5,257 nt of DNA, taken from NCBI GenBank assembly GCA_013811805.1, contig JACCUM010000023.1, forward strand, positions 1-5,257, in the 5' to 3' direction. Of this stretch, positions 1-5,116 are shown in pieces; positions within the stretch are counted from its first letter, which is position 1; every line of letters begins with the position of its first letter. A program made the position numbers and the translations under genes. This stretch comes from Geodermatophilaceae bacterium. Its GTDB lineage: Bacteria > Actinomycetota > Actinomycetes > Mycobacteriales > Geodermatophilaceae. The notes beneath the pieces were generated by a model. It was not told the origin of the DNA. It was given only the letters and a program-made list of their open reading frames with translations, and made no database searches.

Positions 1-147
1 ATCGTGATCAATCTGATCTCGATGCTCATCTACTTCCAGGCGTCGTCCCTGATCAGCTTCATCTTCCCGATCCTCATCATCGTGTTCCTCGTGAACCCGC
101 AGTCAAAGGCCTGGATCACTGCACGCGGCGGCAAGACCTTCGGCTGA
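1..147 (+). CDS. C-terminal part of a small hydrophobic membrane protein (5' end outside window)
   Basis: The first frame is open from the window edge to a TGA at 145-147 and gives 48 residues. The first 31 are almost wholly hydrophobic, with one probable membrane segment at about residues 17-31 and perhaps the end of another at 1-12. A polar, basic tail follows (NPQSKAW, then a Gly/Arg/Lys-rich end), which would lie in the cytoplasm by the positive-inside rule. No catalytic motif is visible and I do not recognise the family. The gene lies 25 bp upstream of the next membrane-protein gene on the same strand, so the two are probably co-transcribed. That gap has little room for a separate promoter. 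The hydrophobic composition, the same-strand neighbour and the clean stop support a real gene, but the protein's start and full length are not visible. Confidence 0.7.
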   Translation: MVINLISMLIYFQASSLISFIFPILIIVFLVNPQSKAWITARGGKTFG

Positions 148-172
148 CCACACCACGGCAGGGGCGGACCGG

Positions 173-793
173 ATGACTTCCTACGGCGACAACCCACAAC
201 AACCCGGGTACGGTCAACCCGGGTACGGCCAACAGCCCGGATACGGCCAACAGCCCGGATACGGCCAACAATCGGGCTCCCCTCAGCCCTATGGCTACGG
301 TCAGCAGCCTGGCCATCCGCAGCCCTATGGCTATGGCAGCGGCGCCCCACCGCAGCGTCCTGCTGCGGTCACCACCGCTTCGGTCCTCGGCTTCATCCTC
401 GGCGCCTTCGCAGTGATTGCCGCGATCGTGTTGTTTGCCGGGGGTAGCTTCCTGACCGGCGTTGACGACGGCGGAACCGGGATCGCCGGGGCCATTCTGG
501 GAGTTCTGATCGTCGTCGGTCTGCTCGTCGTGAGCATTGCCGTGATGTTGATCTGGGGCGCGGTGCTGGCGCTGAACGGGCGCAGCAGGGTGTTGCTCAT
601 CGTCGCGGCGTCGCTGGTGGCCGGCTTGGGGTTGATCGGCTTTTTCGGCAGCCTGGGTAACCCTGGTAGTGACGGTGGAGGCATCATCTCGCAGTTGATC
701 GGGCTGGTGATCGCCGGCCTCATCGTGGTCTTGCTAAGTCTCGGGCCGGCAGCGCAGTATTTCGCCGCTCACCGCGCCCGCCGAGGGTCGTGA
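173..793 (+). CDS. Four-helix membrane protein with a Gly/Tyr/Gln/Pro-rich repeat tail, function unknown
   Basis: This 206-residue protein has two parts. Residues 1-65 are low complexity: PGYGQ/PGYGQQ units at about 11-33, then two copies of PQPYGYG (37-43 and 49-55). The rest is hydrophobic, with four probable membrane helices at about 69-89, 104-133, 139-161 and 171-193, and a short basic C-terminus (HRARRGS). The ATG at 173 is chosen because a purine-rich stretch (GGCAGGGGCGG, 157-167) lies just upstream and the repeat tail follows at once. Actinobacteria often encode small membrane proteins with a Pro/Gly/Tyr-rich N-terminal tail and a few helices, mostly of unknown function. No signal peptide, enzyme motif or transporter signature is seen. 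It follows another membrane-protein gene by 25 bp and converges on ilvC, and nothing links it to amino acid synthesis. The coding call is secure; any role would be a guess. Confidence 0.88.
   Translation: MTSYGDNPQQPGYGQPGYGQQPGYGQQPGYGQQSGSPQPYGYGQQPGHPQPYGYGSGAPPQRPAAVTTASVLGFILGAFAVIAAIVLFAGGSFLTGVDDGGTGIAGAILGVLIVVGLLVVSIAVMLIWGAVLALNGRSRVLLIVAASLVAGLGLIGFFGSLGNPGSDGGGIISQLIGLVIAGLIVVLLSLGPAAQYFAAHRARRGS
203..271 (+). repeat. In-frame tandem repeats (15/18 bp) encoding PGYGQ(Q)
   Basis: Four consecutive units lie at 203-217 (15 bp), 218-235, 236-253 and 254-271 (18 bp each). Neighbouring 18-bp units differ at a single base (for example CCCGGATACGGCCAACAG against the same unit ending in CAA). 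Near-identity at the DNA level, beyond what the protein repeat requires, points to recent slippage or duplication. All units are multiples of three, so copy-number change would keep the reading frame. Confidence 0.9.
281..337 (+). repeat. Two copies of a 21-bp PQPYGYG-coding repeat, 36 bp apart
   Basis: The stretches 281-301 and 317-337 match at about 18 of 21 positions and both encode PQPYGYG. They are separated by codons for QQPGH. They continue the low-complexity tail of the 206-residue membrane protein, but are more diverged than the 18-bp units just upstream. Confidence 0.75.
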
Positions 794-797
794 CCCT
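784..797. terminator. Small hairpin across the stop codon of the 206-residue membrane-protein gene
   Basis: AGGGTCGTGACCCT is a perfect inverted repeat (5-bp stem with a CGTG loop) that spans the TGA at 791-793. There is no T-run. It may add to the larger hairpin just downstream, or may be chance in G+C-rich DNA. Confidence 0.35.
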
Positions 798-799
798 GC

Positions 800-835
800 C
801 CGGGTGAGTCCTGCTGGCTGGCCGGACGCACCCGG
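800..835. terminator. Probable bidirectional terminator hairpin between convergent genes
   Basis: In the 51-bp gap between the membrane-protein gene (plus strand) and ilvC (minus strand), CCGGGTG at 800-806 pairs with CACCCGG at 829-835. After an A-G mismatch (807/828), GTCC at 808-811 pairs with GGAC at 824-827. This leaves a 12-base loop. The 11 paired bases sit directly after both stop codons, where a shared terminator is expected. There is no T-run on either side, so it would be a U-less hairpin terminator, or may work only as an RNA 3'-end stabiliser. Confidence 0.55.
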
Positions 836-844
836 CGGGAGTAC

Positions 845-1873
845 TCAGTTCCTCGCGGCGCTTCCCTGGTAGTCGTCCTCGGTCTTGACCCAGCTCATCA
901 GCCCGCGCAGGTCGCGTCCGGTGGACTCGATCGGGTGCGCCTCAGCGGCCGCGCGTTTTGCCTTGAAGTCCGGGGCTCCGGCGTCCTGGTCGGCGATGAA
1001 GTCCCTGGCCCAGGATCCGTCTTTGATCCGGGCGAGCAGTCCGGACATGGTCTCGCGGACGTGAGCGTCGATGACTCTCGGACCGGAGGTGTAGTCGCCG
1101 TACTCTGCCGTGTCCGAAACCGACCAGCGCTGCTTGGCTATTCCGCCCTCGTACATCAGGTCGACGATCAGCTTGAGCTCGTGCAAGCACTCGAAGTAGG
1201 CGATTTCGGGCTGGTATCCCGCATCAGTCAGGGTCTCGTATCCGGCTACGACCAGCGCCGACAACCCTCCACATAGGACAGCTTGCTCTCCGAAGAGGTC
1301 GGTCTCGGTCTCCTCGGTGAACGTGGTCTTGATTACTCCAGCCCGGGTCCCGCCGATTCCCTTGGCATAGGAGAGCGCGAGAGGCAGGGCGTTGCCTGAC
1401 GGATCCTGCTCGACGGCGACGAGGCATGGAACTCCTTTGCCGTCCGAGAACTCACGACGCACGAGATGACCGGGTCCCTTCGGCGCAACCATAGCCACGT
1501 CCACATTGGACGGTGGACTGATGTAGCCGAATCGGATGTTGAATCCATGCCCGAAGAACAGCGCATCACCGTCCTGCAGGCTGGGCTCCACCGACTCGGT
1601 GTAAAGCGTGCGTTGGATGTGGTCCGGGGCCAGGATCATGATCACGTCAGCTTCTGCGGAGGCTTCGGCCGGAGTGATGACACGCAGCCCCTCGGCCTCG
1701 GCCTTGGCCCTACTCTTCGAGCCTTCGGGCAGTCCGACGCGTACGTCGACGCCGGAGTCGCGCAGCGACAGCGCGTGCGCGTGCCCCTGGCTGCCGTAGC
1801 CCAGGACGGCCACGACCCGTCCCTGGATCACAGACAGGTCGGCATCGTCGTCGTAATAGATCTCGGCAGCCAT
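845..1873 (-). CDS. ilvC: Ketol-acid reductoisomerase (NADP+), class I
   Basis: This enzyme converts 2-acetolactate and 2-aceto-2-hydroxybutyrate to the dihydroxy acids by Mg-dependent alkyl migration and NAD(P)H reduction. It is the second common step of valine/isoleucine synthesis and acts in the cytoplasm. At 342 residues it fits the short class I family. The Rossmann motif GYGSQG is at 25-30, and the cofactor loop GLPEGSKSRAK (about 48-58) fits NADPH use. The GHG (108-110) and APKGPGH (130-136) motifs precede a C-terminal knotted domain with metal and acid residues D192, E196, E228 and E232 and substrate serine S253. The start chosen (ATG, 1871-1873) gives the usual N-terminus MAAEIYYDDDADLS, with a GAGAGGA ribosome site 12 nt upstream. 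An in-frame GTG at 1958-1960 would add 29 residues unlike the family, although it overlaps the ilvN stop as GTGA. The gene is last in ilvB-ilvN-ilvC. Nothing appears missing. Confidence 0.97.
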   Translation of the reverse strand: MAAEIYYDDDADLSVIQGRVVAVLGYGSQGHAHALSLRDSGVDVRVGLPEGSKSRAKAEAEGLRVITPAEASAEADVIMILAPDHIQRTLYTESVEPSLQDGDALFFGHGFNIRFGYISPPSNVDVAMVAPKGPGHLVRREFSDGKGVPCLVAVEQDPSGNALPLALSYAKGIGGTRAGVIKTTFTEETETDLFGEQAVLCGGLSALVVAGYETLTDAGYQPEIAYFECLHELKLIVDLMYEGGIAKQRWSVSDTAEYGDYTSGPRVIDAHVRETMSGLLARIKDGSWARDFIADQDAGAPDFKAKRAAAEAHPIESTGRDLRGLMSWVKTEDDYQGSAARN

Positions 1874-1956
1874 GTAACGCAGGTGTCCTCTCGGGAGTTC
1901 GTTGGGTCGGTGTGAGTGGTCAAGGGCGTGCAGGTGATGCCGTACGGCCAGAGGAG

Positions 1957-2484
1957 TCACGACGCGCGATCCACCGCGCGCAACGAGCCCGCGCCAGCAA
2001 TGGAACGGGGACCGCGGGCCATCGCCACGACTCCCGACTGTGCCATCTCCTTGATACCCAGGGGGGTGAGCACCTCGAGCAGGGCCTCGAGTTTGGCCGG
2101 CGCACCCGTGGCCTCGAGAGTGACGCTCTCGGCATTGACATCGACGACACGAGCCCGGAACAGTTCGGCGGTCTGCAGCACGACCGTGCGATCTGCCAGG
2201 GATGCGGCGACTTTCACCAAGAGCAGTTCACGCTGGACTGCGGCGTCGTCATCGAGTTCGACGATCTTGATCACGTTGATCAGCTTGTTCAGTTGCTTGG
2301 TGACCTGCTCGAGCGGTTGGGCGGCGACGTTCACGACGATGGTCATGCGCGACAGGTCCGCGTTCTCGGTCGGGCCCACGGCCAGCGAGTCGATGTTGAA
2401 CCCGCGACGGCTGAACAACGCCGAGACCCGCGCGAGGACACCGGGCTTGTTCTCGACCAGGACCGAAAGCGTATGTCTGCTCAT
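1957..2484 (-). CDS. ilvN: Acetohydroxyacid synthase small (regulatory) subunit
   Basis: This is the regulatory partner of IlvB. It stimulates the large subunit and carries the valine feedback site. The 175 residues show an N-terminal ACT domain (about 4-78, with LSVLVENKPGVLARV and the SRRGFNIDSLAVGPTE motif) and the C-terminal domain of the family (about 84-157, ending in SGVVAMARGPR). N12, G15 and N30 line up with residues of E. coli IlvH (N11, G14, N29) whose mutation gives valine resistance, so the enzyme is probably feedback-sensitive (inference). The tail after residue 160 is a little longer than I recall for mycobacterial IlvN. The ATG at 2482-2484 is preceded by AGGAG (2494-2498) at 9 nt. 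That site overlaps the ilvB stop codon, a sign of translational coupling. The identity is secure. Some genomes name this gene ilvH. Confidence 0.96.
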   Translation of the reverse strand: MSRHTLSVLVENKPGVLARVSALFSRRGFNIDSLAVGPTENADLSRMTIVVNVAAQPLEQVTKQLNKLINVIKIVELDDDAAVQRELLLVKVAASLADRTVVLQTAELFRARVVDVNAESVTLEATGAPAKLEALLEVLTPLGIKEMAQSGVVAMARGPRSIAGAGSLRAVDRAS

Positions 2485-2493
2485 GGTTTACCG

Positions 2494-2499
2494 CTCCTA
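2494..2499 (-). promoter_or_regulatory. ilvN ribosome-binding site overlapping the ilvB stop codon
   Basis: On the minus strand TAGGAG contains both the TAG stop of ilvB (2497-2499) and the AGGAG Shine-Dalgarno of ilvN (2494-2498), 9 nt from the ilvN ATG. A ribosome ending IlvB would stand on the ilvN start site, which fits coupled synthesis of two subunits of one enzyme. Confidence 0.8.
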
Positions 2500-4278
2500 G
2501 ACCTGGGACTCGTCGAACTCCGGGCGCACGTCGCGCGCGGCGAGGATCTCGTCGTTGCTGGTGCCGGCCGGAACCATGGGCCAGACCTGGGCATCCTGAC
2601 CGACGCAGAAGTCCACGACCACCGGAGCATCGTTGACCGCCATGGCCTTCTCGATCGTCATGTCGACGTCTGCCTTTGTCTCGCACCGCAACCCGACGCA
2701 ACCCAGTGCCTCAGCGAGGAGGAGGAAATCCGGGATCCGGCGGGTCTGCTCGGTCTGCAGGGTGCCCAGGCCGGTGTTGGAGTAGCGACCGTCGTAGAAC
2801 AGCGTCTGCCACTGGCGAACCATGCCGAGGTTACCGTTGTTGATGATGGCTACCTTGATCGGTATCCCCTCGATCGCGCAGGTTGCAAGTTCCTGATTGG
2901 TCATCTGGAAGCAACCGTCGCCGTCGATGGCCCACACGGTCGCCTCAGGCCGGCCGACCTTGGCGCCCATAGCCGCCGGCACGGCGTACCCCATCGTTCC
3001 CAGGCCACCTGAGTTCAGCCAGGTGTAGGGCTTCTCGTAGCTGATGAACTGGGCAGCCCACATCTGGTGCTGACCCACGCCAGCCACATAGAGCGCATCC
3101 GGACCGGCGATCGCCCCGAGTCGCTCGATCACGTACTGCGGGGCCAGTTCTCCGTCGTCGGGCCACTCGTAGCCCAGCGGATAGGTCTCCCGGTAGCCGT
3201 CTAGTTGGCGCCACCAGGCGGTCAGATCAAGCTTGCGGCCGGCGGCGAACTCAGCCGCCAGGGCGTCGTACAGGGCGGCGATCGTCTCCTTGCAGTCCCC
3301 CACGATCGGTACGTCGGCGAGGCGGTTCTTCGAGATCTCGGCCGGATCGATGTCGGCGTGGATGACTTTGGCGCCGGGGGCGAAGGTGGACAACTTGCCG
3401 GTCACCCGGTCGTCGAATCGTGCGCCGAGGCAGATCAGAAGGTCGCTGCGCTGCAATGCCGTCACTGCCGCGACGTTGCCGTGCATGCCGGGCATCTTGA
3501 GGTTCTGCGGGTGGCTGTCCGGGAATGCGCCGCGGGCCATCAGGGTCGTCACGACCGGGGCGCCGGTGAGTTCGGCCAGCTGGGCCAACTCTGCGCATGC
3601 GTGGGCTTTCAGCACGCCCCCGCCGACATAGAGCACCGGGCGTTTCGCCTGGGTGATGACCGTGGCCGCTTCGCGTACCTGCTTTCCGTGCGGACGCAGG
3701 TTCGGCCGGTAACCCGGCAGGTCGACCCGGCTGGGCCAGCTGAAGGTGGTTCGCGCCTGGAGAACGTCCTTGGGCACATCGACTAGGACCGGGCCGGGCC
3801 GCCCGCTCGCAGCGAGGTGAAAGGCCGCTGCAACCGTGGATGGGATGTCGGCCGGATCGGTCACCAGGAAGTTGTGCTTGGTGATCGGCATCGTGATGCC
3901 GCAGATGTCAGCTTCCTGGAACGCGTCGCTGCCGATGGACGCGCTTGGCACCTGGCCGGTGATGGCCACGATCGGTACCGAGTCCATGTGTGCATCGGCG
4001 ATCGGGGTGACCAGGTTCGTCGCGCCCGGCCCGGAGGTGGCCATGCAGACGCCGACCTTGCCGGTGGCCTGGGCATATCCCTCCGCGGCATGGCCGGCAC
4101 CCTGCTCGTGGCGGACCAGGACGTGGCGGACGGCAGTCGAGTCGAACAGCGGATCGTAGAGCGGAAGGATCGCGCCACCCGGGATACCGAACACCACGTC
4201 GGTGCCGACCGCTTCGAGGGAGCGGACCAGGCTCTGTGCGCCGGTGCAGCTCGTGTCGTCGATGGGATCGGTGCTCAT
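2497..4278 (-). CDS. ilvB: Acetohydroxyacid synthase (acetolactate synthase) large catalytic subunit
   Basis: A ThDP-, Mg- and FAD-dependent enzyme that condenses two pyruvates to 2-acetolactate, or pyruvate with 2-ketobutyrate to acetohydroxybutyrate. It is the committed step to branched-chain amino acids. The 593 residues hold the ThDP N-terminal domain (about 14-177, catalytic E58 in RHEQGAGHAAEGYA), the central FAD-binding domain (about 203-336, with ARFDDRVTGK) and the ThDP C-terminal domain (about 397-545). The ThDP/Mg motif runs from GDG (453-455) to NN (480-481). W490 in MVRQWQ is the tryptophan that favours 2-ketobutyrate and separates this enzyme from catabolic acetolactate synthases, as does the partner ilvN. 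The start is the ATG at 4276-4278, with AGGAG (4287-4291) 8 nt upstream. An in-frame GTG at 4348-4350 would add 24 residues but lies inside the leader terminator stem, so it is unlikely. Leader attenuation upstream probably controls the gene. Confidence 0.97.
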   Translation of the reverse strand: MSTDPIDDTSCTGAQSLVRSLEAVGTDVVFGIPGGAILPLYDPLFDSTAVRHVLVRHEQGAGHAAEGYAQATGKVGVCMATSGPGATNLVTPIADAHMDSVPIVAITGQVPSASIGSDAFQEADICGITMPITKHNFLVTDPADIPSTVAAAFHLAASGRPGPVLVDVPKDVLQARTTFSWPSRVDLPGYRPNLRPHGKQVREAATVITQAKRPVLYVGGGVLKAHACAELAQLAELTGAPVVTTLMARGAFPDSHPQNLKMPGMHGNVAAVTALQRSDLLICLGARFDDRVTGKLSTFAPGAKVIHADIDPAEISKNRLADVPIVGDCKETIAALYDALAAEFAAGRKLDLTAWWRQLDGYRETYPLGYEWPDDGELAPQYVIERLGAIAGPDALYVAGVGQHQMWAAQFISYEKPYTWLNSGGLGTMGYAVPAAMGAKVGRPEATVWAIDGDGCFQMTNQELATCAIEGIPIKVAIINNGNLGMVRQWQTLFYDGRYSNTGLGTLQTEQTRRIPDFLLLAEALGCVGLRCETKADVDMTIEKAMAVNDAPVVVDFCVGQDAQVWPMVPAGTSNDEILAARDVRPEFDESQV

Positions 4279-4286
4279 GGTCGGTG

Positions 4287-4291
4287 CTCCT
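4287..4291 (-). promoter_or_regulatory. ilvB ribosome-binding site that fixes the start
   Basis: AGGAG on the minus strand, 8 nt before the ATG at 4276-4278. It is the best site in the region. It favours this start over the upstream in-frame GTG at 4348-4350, which sits in the terminator hairpin. Confidence 0.8.
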
Positions 4292-4327
4292 GTCGGTGAC
4301 TCTCGTGGCAACGTGGCTGACGGCAAC

Positions 4328-4357
4328 AAAAAACCCTTCGTGCAGAGCACGAAGGGT
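4328..4357 (-). terminator. Intrinsic terminator (attenuator) in the ilvB leader
   Basis: On the minus strand ACCCTTCGTGC (4357-4347) and GCACGAAGGGT (4343-4333) form a perfect 11-bp stem with a 3-base TCT loop. The last paired T opens a run of six Ts (4333-4328). This is a textbook Rho-independent terminator, but it stands between a promoter candidate and ilvB, ending 49 bp before the ilvB ATG. It also lies 29 bp past the stop codon of a leader ORF rich in branched-chain codons. Read as an attenuator, it would end transcription when charged Leu/Val/Ile tRNAs are plentiful. Confidence 0.88.
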
Positions 4358-4358
4358 G

Positions 4359-4388
4359 AGCGCGTCGGTCCGGAGCGGACCGCGCGCT
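4359..4388 (-). promoter_or_regulatory. Leader hairpin overlapping the leader-peptide stop codon
   Basis: AGCGCG (4388-4383) and CGGTCCG (4382-4376) pair with CGGACCG (4372-4366) and CGCGCT (4364-4359). The result is a 13-bp stem with one bulged A (4365) and a CTC loop. Its 5' arm includes part of the TAG stop of the leader ORF, so a ribosome ending there would melt it, while one stalled several codons earlier would mask it less. It ends one base before the terminator stem. It may be a pause hairpin or part of the switch. I see no clear pairing between it and the terminator. Confidence 0.7.
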
Positions 4389-4422
4389 AAGTGATTACTA
4401 CGAGGTACGAAAACAATGGCAC
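4387..4422 (-). CDS. ilvB leader peptide (attenuation peptide), probable GTG start
   Basis: This short ORF ends PLFSYLVVIT-stop. Its last codons are CTC GTA GTA ATC ACT TAG, so Leu-Val-Val-Ile come in a row (4404-4393), and a TTG (Leu) lies earlier. GTA is an uncommon valine codon in G+C-rich genomes, so two together would raise sensitivity to valyl-tRNA charging (inference). The GTG at 4422-4420 is chosen because the promoter candidate upstream would place the first transcribed base on its G, giving an 11-residue leaderless ORF. The alternative in-frame ATG (4438-4440) gives 17 residues beginning MRQAEDVPLF, but has no Shine-Dalgarno. Codon content, position before a terminator and the ilvB neighbour all match the leader peptides known for ilvBNC attenuation in corynebacteria. 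The peptide itself probably has no function beyond being translated. Confidence 0.7.
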   Translation of the reverse strand: MPLFSYLVVIT

Positions 4423-4428
4423 GTCCTC

Positions 4429-4457
4429 AGCCTGACGCATGAAGACACTGGAGTCAA
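4429..4457 (-). promoter_or_regulatory. Candidate ilvBNC promoter
   Basis: On the minus strand TTGACT (4457-4452) matches the -35 consensus at five of six bases. After 17 bp comes CAGGCT (4434-4429), which keeps the two most conserved -10 bases (A at position 2, T at position 6), a common form in actinobacteria. Six bases further on, the expected start point falls on G4422, the first base of a GTG that opens the leader ORF. A run of six Gs lies just upstream of the -35 box. It is a by-eye prediction, strengthened by the spacing and the leader ORF. Confidence 0.5.
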
Positions 4458-4484
4458 ACCCCCCGTCGCACCCCGACTCGTCGG

Positions 4485-5036
4485 CTACTGGCCCACCGCC
4501 CCGTCGAGGCGCTGGCGCAGCAGGTCGATGTGGCCGTTGTGCCGGGCGTACTCCTCCACCATGTGCACCAGCACCCAGCGCAGCGAGATCGGTCCGCGCC
4601 AAGGATCATTGCCGGTGACGTCTAGGTCCGGCGCCTGCGCCACGAACCGCTCGGTGAACGCGACCTCGGCCCGCCAGGTGCTCCAGGCCTGCGCGACAAC
4701 CTCCGGGTCGGGCACTGCCCCGGTGAAATCTCCGTCGGGGTCGGTCTTGGAGTAGAAGTGCGGCGGCGCTTCCTGGCCGGCCATCACCCGTCGAAACCAG
4801 CCGCGCTCGACCTCGGCCATGTGCCGCACCAGGCCGAGCAGCGACATCGTGGAGGGCTCCACTGCGCGACGGGCTAGGTCGGCGGCGCCGAGACCGGAGC
4901 ATTTCAGTTCCAGTGTGTCGCGCTGCCAGCGTAGGAAGGCAACCAACGTCGTGGCCTCGTCGGCTTGAGCCGGCGGGTCTGATCGTGGGTCGGCGCCGGG
5001 GTCGGTGAACATGTCGATGGACATGCGCACCATCAT
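4485..5036 (-). CDS. DinB/DUF664 family protein (putative metal-binding four-helix bundle)
   Basis: The 183-residue protein matches the DUF664 branch of the DinB/YfiT-like fold, a four-helix bundle that usually binds a divalent metal through histidines. Seen here are LVRHMAEVERGWFRR (H72) and HMVEEYARHNGHIDLLRQR (H158, H166, H169). H72, H166 and H169 are the likely metal ligands. Some actinobacterial members are thiol (mycothiol-dependent) transferases, but most have no known reaction and none can be assigned here. It is not the DNA polymerase IV also called DinB. Adjacent ATGs at 5036 and 5033 both suit a GGAG at 5042-5045 (5 and 8 nt away), and another ATG lies at 5024. The gene sits between ilvD (80 bp upstream) and the ilvB promoter on the same strand. 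Its place there is not evidence of a role in the pathway. Confidence 0.88.
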   Translation of the reverse strand: MMVRMSIDMFTDPGADPRSDPPAQADEATTLVAFLRWQRDTLELKCSGLGAADLARRAVEPSTMSLLGLVRHMAEVERGWFRRVMAGQEAPPHFYSKTDPDGDFTGAVPDPEVVAQAWSTWRAEVAFTERFVAQAPDLDVTGNDPWRGPISLRWVLVHMVEEYARHNGHIDLLRQRLDGAVGQ

Positions 5037-5116
5037 CGGCGCTCCGCGCAGCAGCCACCACCGGATTACGACGCTGGCTCATCGGGCCGATGTGTCATCC
5101 TGCTGCTCACACCGAG

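Noticed and set aside
1918..1923. TTGACC on the minus strand in the ilvN-ilvC spacer as a -35 box for a separate ilvC promoter.
   Set aside because: No -10-like hexamer with A at position 2 and T at position 6 is found 16-18 bp downstream, so nothing supports a promoter beyond the single hexamer.
1912..3012. A 366-codon open frame on the plus strand, antisense to ilvN and the 3' part of ilvB.
   Set aside because: It lies wholly opposite well-conserved ilvN/ilvB coding sequence. Its translation is rich in Asp, His, Arg and Gly with no fold-like pattern, as expected of an antisense frame in G+C-rich genes.
3205..3786. A 193-codon plus-strand frame opposite ilvB, and similar ones at 3817-4299 and 1466-1915.
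   Set aside because: All mirror the codon bias of ilvB or ilvC on the other strand. They show no domain motifs, and none has a neighbouring gene on its strand.
2497..4278. IlvB as a catabolic acetolactate synthase or a herbicide-resistant variant.
   Set aside because: The ilvN partner and W490 mark the biosynthetic enzyme. Positions matching known plant resistance sites (P111, A119, W490) hold the usual sensitive residues. A571 at the plant Ser653 position is, as far as I recall, normal for bacteria.
4348..4350. GTG as an alternative, longer ilvB start (617 residues).
   Set aside because: It falls inside the 5' arm of the attenuator terminator. The added residues are unlike the family, and the ATG at 4276-4278 has a well-placed AGGAG.
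4606..5082. A 158-codon minus-strand frame overlapping the DinB-family gene.
   Set aside because: It is Arg-rich with no family motif and shares DNA with the frame that clearly encodes the DinB/DUF664 histidine motifs.
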